Part shown: piece by piece, positions 32,401 through 43,224 of the stretch
How positions within the stretch are numbered: the first letter of the stretch is position 1
How the letters are laid out: each line of letters starts with the position of its first letter
Source: Porphyra umbilicalis
Taxonomy: Eukaryota; Rhodophyta; Bangiophyceae; Bangiales; Bangiaceae
Reading direction: 5' to 3'
DNA: 64,000 bases
NCBI GenBank assembly: GCA_002049455.2
Contig: KV918856.1
Coordinates: 62,001 to 126,000 of the forward strand
Program-made: the position numbers and the translations under genes
Notes under the pieces: model-generated
What the model was told of the DNA's origin: nothing
Databases searched by the model: none
What the model saw: the letters and a program-made list of their open reading frames with translations, nothing else

Positions 32401-33925
32401 TCGGGCTCAGGCGTGTCTCGTAGTTGGGGTGTGATCGTCCTTGATATCGTCTTTATGGACATTCGCGAAGAATCAATCTAGATTCGCACCCCTGGGACTC
32501 GACCGCCGCCGATAGCCTGATCTAGGTCGCAGAAAGGCGTGAAAATCGCTCTGGGAATGGCTTCGTTGTGGTGGCGTCAGCCGCGCTGTTGTCGTGATTT
32601 CTCTCTTGTTCGAGAGACGCGATACCTTCATCGAACACATGCACGCTGAAACGTTCCGAGTGGGAAGATGCAGTATCACCTACAACGTCGAGTGAGCCCA
32701 ATTCGAAAATACCACTTACGGTGGAGGGGGCAAAGCATGAGGGTACAAGAGCTGCTTGTATGGCGAAGCTCTTAGTCAACGTAACGTATGAAGAGGGGAC
32801 ATCCTTGTGTGTCGGCTTTTCGGCGACCGACGTGCTCGAGTCTGGGGCAGATGAGATGGGAACTGGGTGAGCATGGGCGGGCTCGCACATCCAGAAAATC
32901 TACACACACCCAGTTCCTGGTTCAAAAAGATTGCGTCTCGCCATCACTCAATTGATTCGTTCGCTGCTCAGTGGCATTATGCTGCGAGATCCTGTCGACA
33001 TAGTCCGTCGGTAGCTCGCAAGCCCCAGGTTTCAGACCTTTCTCAAACGGCCTTTGAAACTCGCTGTTCCGCACGTGAGATGTCATCATCAACGATGTGC
33101 GTCACTATGAACAGAGAGTACGTCGATCATCAGGTCTGTAGCTCCATTTGCGTAGTAGGCAGATATTCGGTCTGCGTATTAGGCCGGCAGGCTATCGGCT
33201 GAAGCAATCCGCACAATATCTGTCAAAGGTCAGTCCCCAGGATGATCTGTCGATCAGAATGAGACTGCTTCTCGAGTGATTCGACGATCAGTCCTGAGAA
33301 TTATCCTTCGGACGAGTCCAGAATCTGTATTGCAGTCTGCCCAATTGTGGCCGATCCGAACAGGAACACGAGTGCAAGGAACAAATATACAATTCGGGAG
33401 TTTGAGAAGAATTGAGGCTCCTGCCCGTGTCATGGCATCTGCACGCTCAATTGAGTGACCTGCCCTTTTCGCTCGACCCAACTCGGCGCAGCATTTCACC
33501 CTTTTTGTGCCTCTGTTGGATGTCTTTCCAACAGCTGTCCCGCTTGTCGCCCCTCGGATGGTACAAAAGTCTGGAGTTCCTGACACGTAATTTCTAACGA
33601 GGCTCTTGTTCATGCAACCTGTCGTGCGCTCTCGGCGTCTCTCGCCCACTCTGAGGAACCCATGCAAGAACGCCTCGCAGTGCAGAAAATTGATCGCTTC
33701 TGCTGCGGAGCCGAGCTGAGATGCAAGGAAACTGGCCGCGAACGCCGGCAAACGCCGGGTGCTGAGACCCATCCCCGGTGCCTTGCCTTTGACTCCGGCA
33801 CTGCGTGACTCGCGTAGTCGCTCAGCTGACTTCTCCCGCTCGGTCCGCTTAGGTCTTGTGCCTCCCCAACGCCACCATCTCACCGCACCTGCCTGCCTTC
33901 CTCTGCGGTCGCACGGCCTCTCACG
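29474..33925. other. 4.4-kb gene-poor region
   Basis: No frame on either strand shows a domain. The GC-rich part at 30640-31130 has overlapping long frames on both strands with Pro/Arg/Ala bias, none convincing. A duplicated block lies at 31537-31685. The rest, especially 31990-32470 and 32890-33250, is AT-richer and unassigned. Confidence 0.35.
31537..31685 (+). repeat. two-copy tandem duplication of about 80 bp
   Basis: ATAAGCTGATCGTTCTTTCA and the following CATCCTCGTCAGATCCAAG block at 31537 recurs at about 31619 as GTAAGCTGACCGTTTCATTT with CATCCCCGTCAAGTCCAAG. Both end in ACCAGCC(T/C)GAAGG. The copies are about 78 percent identical by eye. Confidence 0.7.
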
Positions 33926-34969
33926 ATGAAGTCGGTCGAGACGAGGGAGCCCCTGGTGCGGATAGTGCGGGAGCAGCGGTGTAGCGTCGCGTCGGCCGCC
34001 CGCGACCTGAACATTTCTGTGCGCTCCGCCACCCGCTTTTTGACGTACTTCCGGGACACGGGAGGTGATTTTCACTACGACCCGGTGCAGTGGAATCACC
34101 ACTCTGACAACCCCCACGAAGACCCGCGGCTGCGCGACGCTATGCTTTCAGCTGTCATGGAGCAGCCGGAGCTGTTTCTGGACGAGCTCGCCGACGCTGC
34201 GAATGTCGTCGCCCCCCAGGTGGGCGGGGCGGTCGAGGTCTCCCCGATGACTGTGGCACGGGTGCTTGCCCACAGCGGGTACACCCGCAAGGTCATTAAG
34301 CGAGCCTTCGTCACGCGAAATGAGGCGCATCGGGCGTGCGTGGGACGCAGTGGCAGATTCCACTGCGCTGTCGTGTCTTCATCGACGTGGCGCACCGAGT
34401 CGGGCGCTCGGCGCAGCGTCAGTGGGCTTGGGCTCTTCGGGGTGAGCGAGTGGTGTTCTTTGTCGCGTCGTCCGCGGGGGTGCGGACGATCTTTTTTGTG
34501 GCTATGGCATTGGATCGTTTGCTTGATTGGCTTATCACTCGTCCTCCACCGGGCCAGGCCGCTGTTGACTTTCTGTTGTTTGTGACAAACTTGGTTCTGC
34601 CTCATATGCACGCGGTGCAGGCCGGGAGGGCGGGGGATGAGCAGTCGGATCGATATGTGCTTGTCCTGGACAACGCTCGCACTCATGATGAAGTGGCTTC
34701 GGCAGCCGCGAGAGTCGCTGGTGTTGTCGTCTTGTTGCTCCCCGTACTCTCCCTACTTCAACCTGATTGAGGATATGTTTTCCGTCGGAAGGAGCTGGCT
34801 GAAGCGGTGGTCTAGCCCCTACCAGTTTAACGCCTGGCCTATGCTCACAATCAACTCCATGCTGGAGCACGTCACGGAAGAAAGGTGCCGTGGGTTCGTG
34901 CGCGCTGCAGTGCGCAGGTACAACGCGTACGTCCCGTTAGACAATGAATGCATGGAACGGGCAAGCACA
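33926..34969 (+). pseudogene. Tc1/mariner (IS630-like) transposase fossil with two frameshifts
   Basis: From ATG 33926 the N-terminus shows a helix-turn-helix (REQRCSVASAARDLNISVR) and a second DNA-binding part (MLSAVMEQPELFLDELADA, then MTVARVLAHSGYTRKVIKR). After a frameshift near 34335 the catalytic core continues. It shows CRVFIDVAHRVGRSAQRQWA with the first Asp, GERVVFFVASSAGVRTIFF, and YVLVLDNARTHDEVA with the second Asp. After another frameshift near 34735 come SPYSPYFNLIEDMFSVGRSW with the final acidic residue, and VRRYNAYVPLDNECM. The residues usually following the first Asp (Glu-Ser/Lys in many relatives) are changed to VAHRV. Both breaks are small indels, unlike the nonsense-only fossils elsewhere. 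No terminal repeats were identified. Confidence 0.85.
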
Positions 34970-34989
34970 TCTCCTGCTCCACAGGCGCT

Positions 34990-35480
34990 TCCAAAGCACG
35001 AACATCAAACGCCCCCCCCTCCGCCCCCACAAAAACCCCGCCCTTGCCGACGCCGCCGTCGTCGCCGCCGCCCGCCTGCGCATGTCGCCGCCGCCGCCGC
35101 ACCGCCTCGGAAAGCGCCGATGGCGTCGGGGGCGGCGGCGGCGTTGGGGTGATCGTCGGCGACGGCAAAAGCGCCGCCGCGCCGCAGTGGCCTTGGGCGG
35201 GCGGCGCGGCGGCGAGCGGCGCGGCGGCAATCCCGCCGCCCGCGCCACCACGGGAGTCATAAACCCTCCGCGGCCGTCGCCGCCGCCGTCGCCGCCGCGC
35301 GCAGCCACCAAACGCACCTCCTCGCCCGCTCAACAATGCCGCCCTTGGCGCCGCCGCCGTCGTCGCCGCCGCCCGCCTGCGCTTGTCGCCGCCGCCGCCG
35401 CTACTCTCCGCTGCGCGGCGGAGGCCGGCTGCAAATATTTGGGTGTCAGGAAGAGGGGGGGGGGGGGGGGGGGGGGGCCC
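34990..35480. repeat. GC-rich block with duplicated 50-bp segment and poly-G run
   Basis: A segment containing CGCCGTCGTCGCCGCCGCCC followed by GCCTGCGC(A/T)TGTCGCCGCCG occurs at about 35054-35105 and again at about 35348-35400. A run of 23 G ends the block at about 35456-35478. Frames through it are Arg/Pro/Ala low complexity and are not called as genes. Confidence 0.55.
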
Positions 35481-35621
35481 GGCTGTCTGCCGCCATGGTG
35501 ACGTTGGCGTCGGCGCCCTGCGGGGGTGGCTGCAGTTCTTGACTCGGGCAGCCCAGAAAAAGGGCATTGGAAACAGCGGTATTTCACCAAAGGAGTGATG
35601 AAGTGCGCGCGGCAGAGCAGG

Positions 35622-36485
35622 TCAGTCGGACGCGGCAGACCCGGCGGTGCTCGAGCGCTCCTGTGGGTGCTCAAAATCGCGATCCAGGTCGTCTTCTCCC
35701 CGACGCATCTCGACGACGAGCTGTCGAAGAGAAGCAAGCACAGAGGGTACCGTCAACTGGACTAGCTTGGCGCACTCCATCAGCTCATCACAAACGTGCT
35801 TGCACGTGCGCTCACTACACGTTACTGACGCCCCCGTGTACACCCGCCCCTCCCCGATTAACTCTTCCATTGCTAGAATCCCCATCGCGAGCTCTTTTCT
35901 CTCAGCCAACGACACGTACCGCTGTGCCGCTCTCTTCATATCCTTCCCCTTGACTCCAAAGCTCGGGTTTGAGCTGCCGAGAAACTCTTCCGACGCCGGC
36001 GAACCCCCGCCGCCAAGCCCGGCCTCTCTATTGCGACGCCGATGGCTCCCCCGCGCGCTAGGGGAGTACTTGGGCGCCTTGCTCATGGCCTCCTCAATTG
36101 AGGTCACGACGTCAGCCCTGTGACCGTCCGAGTCGATGTTTCCCAGCGTTCCCGGGATCGGTGCCGTCGTGCCGCCCAAAGATTGGCCGTTCACGTCCGA
36201 AACGTACGCCCCTAAAGCTCGCGAGGCCCCTCGCGCGTCCCCGGCATGCTCTGCCACCGCCGCCACACTTGATGCCGTCCGGACCGCTGCGGAGGCGGCC
36301 GCCCTGCCAAATCCAGTCAGATCAATAATCCCCGACTGTGCCACGTGCACGTGGAAGCGTTCTCCGTCCGTTGGGCGCGTTGCCGCCAGCTTTTGCTTGT
36401 TGTCTCGCGCAGCCTCCTTCCGCGCACCGACGGTTGGGCGGACGCCCGGCAGCAGTGGCGTGACGCGCGCCGCCATCTCGCCCAT
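35622..36485 (-). CDS. hypothetical protein, 287 residues, intact frame
   Basis: An uninterrupted frame runs from ATG 36485 (MGEMAARVTPLLPG) to a stop at 35622-35624. Codon use is balanced, and the protein is mixed rather than low-complexity. It has a basic N-terminus (GARKEAARDNKQKL), a central Ala-rich helix (FGRAAASAAVRTASSVAAVA), a Gly-rich linker (EAGLGGGGSPASEEFLG) and a helical C-terminal part. The last contains MKRAAQRYVSLAERKELAMG, CKHVCDELMECAKLVQL and RQLVVEMRRGEDDLDRD. There is no signal peptide or membrane helix. No known domain is recognised. The helical acid/base pattern could suit a DNA-binding accessory protein of a transposon, but that is only a thought suggested by the neighbourhood. 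Confidence 0.5.
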   Translation of the reverse strand: MGEMAARVTPLLPGVRPTVGARKEAARDNKQKLAATRPTDGERFHVHVAQSGIIDLTGFGRAAASAAVRTASSVAAVAEHAGDARGASRALGAYVSDVNGQSLGGTTAPIPGTLGNIDSDGHRADVVTSIEEAMSKAPKYSPSARGSHRRRNREAGLGGGGSPASEEFLGSSNPSFGVKGKDMKRAAQRYVSLAERKELAMGILAMEELIGEGRVYTGASVTCSERTCKHVCDELMECAKLVQLTVPSVLASLRQLVVEMRRGEDDLDRDFEHPQERSSTAGSAASD

Positions 36486-38970
36486 GTCGTGGTCGGCGTA
36501 CGATCACCGTGGCACGGCTCTCCCGACGACTAACTCACCAAGAATATCTGGCTGGTGGCCGGCCACGTCGCACACCTCGCACAGCGCGACGGAGGGCCCG
36601 CAAGACCGCTTCTTGCAGCCACAGGGGAAGCTTCCTGCCTTATTGACGGGCAGCGGTTGATCCTACGCCCCGTCAGGCGGCAAAGGCTGCACTTTCGGAT
36701 TACTGTGGCTGTGTGCAAAACCATAAAGAAAACAAACAAAGCAAACGAACGAAATCACGATAAGCTGAAAAAAACAAGCCGAAACAACGGGTGCAAACGT
36801 TGGTCAATCGATGGCGCTCTCCCCTCTGCGGGAGCGACGGAGTAAACCGGTAGACGTTCCGGGGCCCGACAAGCTTGACCTGGCAACAAGAGCGATGTAC
36901 GTGATAGGACCGGTACTCGAATGCACAGTGCTGATACGTACCATTACACGATGAGGGCGCAGCGGTCGACGGACCAGACGCGACCCAGGTGCCATGATAC
37001 GCGTACTCCAATGGCGTGGGTGGTGACCAGCTCGTGACAAGTCTGATGATCAAAGGCACCACGGCGCGGACAGCGATACAACGCGAACCGCCTCACGGGA
37101 GCCTTGGACGACGACCCGTCTCCTCGTCGTCGTCGTGTACGATAGGAACCCACCTGGTCTTTGAATCTAAACCATTATGTGTTCGAATGGTATCGGCTCG
37201 GTTCATGGGAATTACTTGAAACCGACACATTATCTACGAAAATATAAATACGGCCGGTGTTCTTCTTCTGCTTCGGATTGGCCAAGATTGGGCGGACTGC
37301 AACTGTAACGAACTGCACAATCATTAAGCTAACTCGAGAATCAGGCAATTTGAACTCAAAACGGACGATTATCACCGATCCACTGGACCACAGTACCTAA
37401 ACTCCTCTCTAAAATTGTAAGGCGCGCTTGTTTGAGCCTCGCATGGCTATGTCACGCATTTCTTTGGCGTCTACTTGTTTTTAGCGAAGGTTCTGTGCGA
37501 CGTTTGGAACACGGGGCGTTTTGCTCCCGCATGTCAACAGTTGATTTGCAGAACGAGTTCGCCGTATCTTTATAAGTTCTGGACGTTGGCTGGAACAGGA
37601 TCGCTTCTCTTTCCTCGGTTGCGCCCTGGCACACGACTGGCCCCTCAGGACGGGCGCGACAAGCGTTGTGGTGGCCACGGTGGCTCCAACTTCTCTGCTC
37701 ACAGCGTCTATGCGTTGCCCAGGGGCATCGCTTAGCAGGGCTGTGTCAAAAGCAGTGACGCAAGCCCTCGACAGAAAGAATGGGGGAGCCGTCGCTCTCT
37801 GAGACGCACAGCGCGGGTACAACGTCAGACAACGTCTATTGGTGCGTCTCTCAGCTATCATACGACAGCTGCTGATGAACAGCGTGTCTCTGGGTGCGGC
37901 ATGTGGCATTATACAGGGCTTCTGCGCAATCTCTCCCGCCAAGTCCGCACAGCATGGCGAAAAGCACAGTGAAGATCCGCTCCGTCACGCAGGTCTTGGA
38001 CCAATGGTCTGAATCGTCGAAAGCTGCTCAGCGCTTACTTCGAATGTACTTTTCCAGGATCACATCGCGTGACGTTCTGACGGAAGGAGCTACGCAGCTG
38101 CGCATAGCTCTCGTGTGCTCGAAAGTGTGCTGGTGGCATGCCGAGAAGCGCGAGCCGTCAACGTGCGGCAGTTTTACATTTAGTAAAGCAAGGTACCCGT
38201 AGAAATGCTTTTCGTTCTCGCCAAAGCGCATGGCGATATAGCGACTGCAGATCAGCGCGAATTTACAGTTGCTTCCATACGTGGCGCTTTACTTAAAAAA
38301 CAGTATTGTTAATGCGCATTTTCAAGCGGAGTTACGGGCCCTCATATGCCGAGCTTCTGACTGTACGTGGACTGCGACGTAGCCCAGCAAGCGTTCCGTA
38401 TGTTCTCTGAGGCCGCAACGGCGTGCTAGAATCGCCGCGCCGGTCTCATGTCACTAAGGTTTATGGACATGGACACGGACATTGGACGTACAGGAGAGCT
38501 GAAGTACGAATCCCCGGAGCTCCAGGAGGTACAGGAGGGTAAGGACCTTCGGGTAATGACTCAAGCTTCCGAATTATATCTGCCTCAAACGACATGATTC
38601 CTAAAATACAGCGCGACACTGAGACCGCGCCTTGATTTCGAGGTCGAAAGGGAGTCGCATCCCGAGACCGTCCAAATGGATGAACTCCCGTTTGCCTTCC
38701 CCTTCGCGACCGGGAAGAGCAACTCGAAGTCCTCTCGGTCAAGGCAATAAATGCCAGGCTCTGACCAATACTTTCTGAGTCGTCGGATGGTCCCGGCCCG
38801 AAACCATATCTCGCATTAAACTAGGTTCAGGTCCATAAACTGACAGCAGGTGAAGGCAGATGGAATGGCTCTGTTGTGTTGGATTGTAGTGGCGCCACTT
38901 CAAAGATGAGCTCTTGGTATTGTAATGCTGATCCGCCAGTAGGGTGCTGGAGCCAGGCAGAGACGCCGAC
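36486..38970. other. intergenic region
   Basis: No gene, terminal repeat or clear RNA gene is seen. A minus-strand stretch near 37398-37340 has words like the A and B boxes of a tRNA promoter, but the spacing is too short for a tRNA. A purine-rich patch at 36720-36785 is unremarkable. Confidence 0.3.
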
Positions 38971-39105
38971 CTATTGTGCTTCTCACAAAAACTGGATCTG
39001 CAACATCCGCTTCAGCATCATGAACCGCCCCCTGAGCCAATGAAACAGTGATTTTGCAACGGAAGCTGATGCACGGAGGTCCAGTTTTTGTGAGAAGCAC
39101 AATAG
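38971..39105. mobile_element. 135-bp hairpin element with perfect 26-bp inverted ends
   Basis: Left arm 38971-38996 (CTATTGTGCTTCTCAC...) and right arm 39080-39105 (...GTGAGAAGCACAATAG) pair perfectly over 26 bases. The inner sequences (CCGCTTCAGCATCAT and GGAAGCTGATGC) pair imperfectly, so the whole unit can fold into a long stem. This is typical of a tiny foldback MITE; a structured transcript is an alternative. No clear target duplication flanks it. Confidence 0.75.
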
Positions 39106-41823
39106 CCAGCAAGCTGTCAGTCACGTTGGCTGCCCTTCTGGACGGTCCTGCCACAGTATCACATGCGTGTTTAACGGCCGTTGTGAGGCATTCTAGATGC
39201 GTACTTGAATGAGACCACCCTGGTGACCTGGAATGGCGTGTCGAAGATTCTGGCAACACAAAGTTTGAAGCAGCCTGAAGCTTCCAAGACCAAGACGCCA
39301 GTCCGACTCCCCCCGCCCGGCAGTTACGCCCGCGCGGGCCCGTAAGAAGCCGCGATCGCCCAATCGGGTGTCACAATCTTCGGATCTCATCGGGACGGTT
39401 CGAATCTCGCGTTGGAGGTATGTAGCATATCTCTGCTTGCAATTGGCAAATTGCGACAAGTATCCCCCTTGACTGGCCAAAGCCCATGTACTGTGGGAAT
39501 TGGCCTGTGGCATGCCTTTTGGGGCGTTACTTTCGCATTGTTCGTTTTTTATTGTTTGATTGCTTGCCTGTCTTATCTGTCTGTCGGCACTCATTACGAT
39601 CGCTTGTGATCGGATGGTCGATCGACCAGTGCCCTGCTTTATATTAAATCACCATGGGTCCGGGGTCGCCGTCGTGGGCACTACCCGGCTCCCCATCGGA
39701 TGCCCTTCAACATAATGTCTTTCTTCCTCGCCGCGACGGCGATAAAACTCGCTTTATTGCTTGGCTACGGTCGGTCTCAATACACAGGTAATTGAACCAA
39801 CGTTATTAATACCACATTCTGGGACGATTCAATGCCGCGAAGAGCGGACTGGTCACAGATCAACTGTAATCGCTGATCGCTGGATTCTGGGGGGCTCGAC
39901 AATCTAGAACGTACGTGGCCCTTATTGATCCTCGACGGTGTGACCGGTTGGTCACACCTCGCAACGTGGTCACAGATCCTGTGACCCGCAACCCCTAAGC
40001 CGCGCCCATGTCACGCACCGCCAAGCACTGAAGCGTAGTCGGCCGCGGGCAGGCACCATGATCCTCATTTTGGGTCACTGTGATGGCCCTGACCGGTCAC
40101 GAGTCACCAGAGTACCATCTCGGTCAGCCTGTGGCAGGCCGAGATCTATTGACGCGCAATGATTCGTGCTGCGAGGGCGCATCGTCGGCGGCGAGCAAGG
40201 CCTTCTAGATATTGTCCAGGCTGTGTGGTGGAGACTTACGCCAGAGCTGCACCTCTGACAACTGCCTTCCTCTGGCTCGTGCCTCGGGAGTCGAACATCC
40301 TCAGAACAGAAGCCGCTTTGCAAAGCGTACAACAGGTGAGGGCCCTGTAGCCTGTCTGGCAGGGGGCCTTCGTGGCCAGGCAAATCGTAGACGAGGGCCT
40401 TGCTTGGACGAGGATCCCTTCCACCACCTGTTATTGGTCTATCGTCTGCTTGTTTATCGCAGGCGGTCGTCGCGTGAGCAGGCCCACCTTGCCCCAGCAC
40501 GCGCTCCGCAGGGACCCTCGCCTGCCCCCCTCCACCCCGCCTTCCACAGTCTTTCTGCACATCCTGTAGGCCGAGCGCACCCAAGTCTGGCAATCGCAGA
40601 TCGGCCCGCCCTGCCTCTACGATGGATGGATCAGCCCGCCCTCCCGCTACGAAGTGCACCTGGAGCATCACTTTCCACGTTGCACACGCTTCTGTTAGCG
40701 TTTTGTGGGTACCGTAGCGCCCATTTGATCTCTTGGCGTGCATGCGGTGACGACCTGGAGTGTGAATAGAGCGTGCGTGCCTTTCTTACATGTAGAACGT
40801 CTTTCTGCGTCCTCGTATGGAAGACCTACTCGCTCTTTATCTGTGGGACTGTCCCATACTTTTCCCTTCTGTCTTTTAATGCCTCTTATGTCCCCTTACT
40901 GCCCCATACTGCGCCGTCCTGCCCCGTACCGACCTGTACTGCCCAGATTTCCCCCTCTCTATTCCATACTGTGGACATCCATGTCTCTGATGTGAATGGT
41001 GGCAGAGGCGGTGGCGGCGCAACTCCCGCACAGTCTTGGACGAACGGGGGCGTGCGCGTGGTGGTCGAAGCGGGAGAAGGTAGCGACAGGGCGGAGAGTG
41101 TCGACAGCGCGGCTGTTTTGGCTGTATCCATTGGGAGCGCGCGATGCCTGACCGGCGTCTGCCTGACGCGACTACCGCCACGTTTTTCAGGTCGGGTAGA
41201 AGAGTGAGGGGACGTACAGACCTGTTTCTTAGCGCTGTGGAGTCCGAGTCTAACTTTCTGTGATGTGTTCGCTGTGTACTCTTGCTTGTGCTGTCGTCTG
41301 TCTGTTTGCTCTTTTTCTTGCGCTTCTCCTGCTGACGGTGATCGTCCTGTTGTCTTCCTTCGGTGTCCAAGTTGGTCGGGAGGGGTAAGGTGAGGTGGGC
41401 GAGACGGTCGGGAGGGGCAGGGCGGGGTGGAAGAGCAGTCAGAAGGGAGTATTAGGCCTGTACGGCCGCTTCCCACCAGGTCTCCCTCCCCCGGGAGGCG
41501 TGAGAGCGCAATCCAAAATGTACGCTTCACTACAACGTTCTGTATCCGTGAGGTATAACGTGGCGCCACCGCTGCCCCATACGACAGAGCTCCCGCGTGC
41601 GACGTTTTGCCGCGCGGCCACGGACCGCGGCAAGAGGGCACCACGAAACTCCTGGATAATTCCCTGAAGATTTCCTGCGCGGTGCCTCTGGGGGCTTCCG
41701 GGTGCCTCTGGGTGCCTCCAGAATGCCTGCTGGGTGTGCGCAAGGTGCGCGCATGGCTCATAGACTCGACTTTGAGCAGTGCCAGATCGTACTGGGGATC
41801 CAAAAGGCGAATATAGGACCTTA
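39106..41823. other. intergenic region
   Basis: Long overlapping frames occur on both strands at 40075-40995 and 40876-41891, but none has a domain, a natural composition or splice support. The stretch at 40880-40990 is a pyrimidine-rich run with repeated TACTGCCC words. Nothing firm is annotated. Confidence 0.35.
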
Positions 41824-42386
41824 GAGCGTCTCCACCAATGGATCCAAACACCCAAACGCCTAAACGTGGCACGATTTTGCCAAACGGGCATTGGTGGCTG
41901 GGATGCTATCCAAAACTATGGTGTGACGGTCCAAAAATAGACCATCCTCACATATCCTAGTCGTCTAATCGACCTCGTGTCCATGACACGCGATTGCTCT
42001 AGTCTTGGATCTTCAACGGCAGGGCCACTCCAAACGAGCCTGTTTGGAGGCACGCCACTCCAACCAGGCCTGTTTGGATGCGCCCCCAAACGTTTGGCAA
42101 TCCTCTGGTTCCACTTTGAGCCAACCTACGCCAATGGAATGCCTGACCCGTGGCATGCAAACAGTGATGCGGCGATCGGCCATCCACCGAGGTTCTTTGA
42201 ACGGCATCTGTGGATTGTTGGTCCGCCACAAAAGAGGCCCGCCCAGAGTGAGCATCCACGGGAGCCCAAGATTGAGACGTGACCTGTTTAGTTTTGGCTC
42301 GACGTTTGGAGAGCCAGTGACAGGGCCACACGTTGGGCACTCGTGACGTTTGGCTTTGGCTTTTGGCTGCATTGGTGGAGACGCTC
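41824..42386. mobile_element. 563-bp PIF/Harbinger-type MITE with TTA target duplication
   Basis: The element begins GAGCGTCTCCACCAATG (41824-41840) and ends with its exact reverse complement (42370-42386). TTA stands directly outside both ends (41821-41823 and 42387-42389). A 3-bp TWA duplication is the signature of PIF/Harbinger transposition. Inside the first repeat the similarity continues in part (CCAAA and AAACG words). The interior has no gene but holds short direct and inverted GTTTGGA repeats near 42030-42090. Open frames within it are not called. Confidence 0.9.
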
Positions 42387-42586
42387 TTACCCATTTGGAA
42401 GAACACTGTGGAGAACAGGGGTCCAGTACGCGACAAATCTCGGCAAGTATCGTACTGGGGACTCATTTGGGACCGTTTCAGATTAATCTGCAATAGAGAC
42501 CTTCGGCAACTGCGACGTAGGTATCGAATGTGGATATTTTGTGGGTCGCCCGACTGGTTTTTTAAGGAAGCCACATCCACCCTTCG

Positions 42587-43224
42587 GAGCTTCGGCATGT
42601 ATCAAATGTGGGTCGGCAGTCTGCCACACTCCTTGCGGATTCGCTTACAGTGTGATGGGGTAGAGACTCCTGACGGCGCACGGCGCCTTACGCCCACGCC
42701 TGCGATTTCGGGTGCACTGCCGAGGGCGCCGGCGACGGTGCCCTGTGCGTACGCCTTCGATCGTGGGTGGACTGCCGACGGCGCCGGTGACGGCGCCCTG
42801 TGCCTGCGATCGCGGGTGGACTGCAGAAGGCCATGATCGAAGCAGCGTGGTAAGAATGGAACAGAAAGGATCGTCGGTGGGTGGGTGGGTGGGTGGTGGG
42901 GAAACGGGTATCAATGGCACCGAGGAGACACGGCGGGGGAAAGGCGCCGGACATGTGCGAGAAGAGCGATCGGGCGACTGTCCTTCGCAACTCGTAAGAA
43001 CGGGCATCGAAGGCCAACGGATGCCAGCGATTGGCGGAAACAACCATGTAAGCTACCCATGGACTGCTACGTGGCTGCGGTCACCTCGGTCGGTACCGGT
43101 TTTTGACATGGGTCGAACGGCCTCCTTAGAGATATATGGGATGAAAATGTGGGTCCAAGGCTTAACGTGGCGTGAAACGTGTCCCCGACGCACGCAATCG
43201 ACCCACATTTGACATGCCGAAGGT
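42587..43224. mobile_element. about 640-bp nonautonomous element with imperfect inverted ends
   Basis: The left end GAGCTTCGGCATGTATCAAA plus TGTGGGTCG (42587-42616) faces its inverted partner at 43199-43224 (CGACCCACATTTGACATG followed by CCGAAGGTC). The right 200 bp are shared, inverted, with 15325-15540. The interior carries a GC-rich tandem repeat (42690-42835) and a run of GGTGGGTG near 42875. No transposase frame is present. The target duplication could not be assigned. Confidence 0.65.
42690..42835 (+). repeat. tandem repeat with CTGCCGA(C/G)GGCGCCGG core
   Basis: Units of about 60 bp each run from a CGAT(C/T)(G/T)(C/T)GGGTG(G/C)ACTGC block through GGCGCCGG(C/T)GACGG and GCCCTGTGC. 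Two full units and the start of a third are present. It lies inside the element at 42587-43224. Confidence 0.75.

Noticed and set aside
33254-34117. 287-codon minus-strand ORF overlapping the Tc1-like fossil
   Set aside because: It is antisense to a recognisable transposase N-terminus, has no domain, and its composition reflects the opposite strand.
37340-37398. tRNA-like A box (TGGTCCAGTGG) and B box (AGTTCAAATTG) on the minus strand
   Set aside because: The two boxes are about 10 bases too close for a tRNA, and no cloverleaf with paired acceptor stem can be drawn. At most a diverged SINE promoter.
40075-40995. Overlapping ORFs of 185-222 codons on opposite strands
   Set aside because: Neither product has a natural residue balance or a domain, and no splice or start context favours one strand.
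42005-42598. ORFs of 113-199 codons around 42 kb
   Set aside because: They lie inside, or run out of, the Harbinger MITE and follow its inverted structure.
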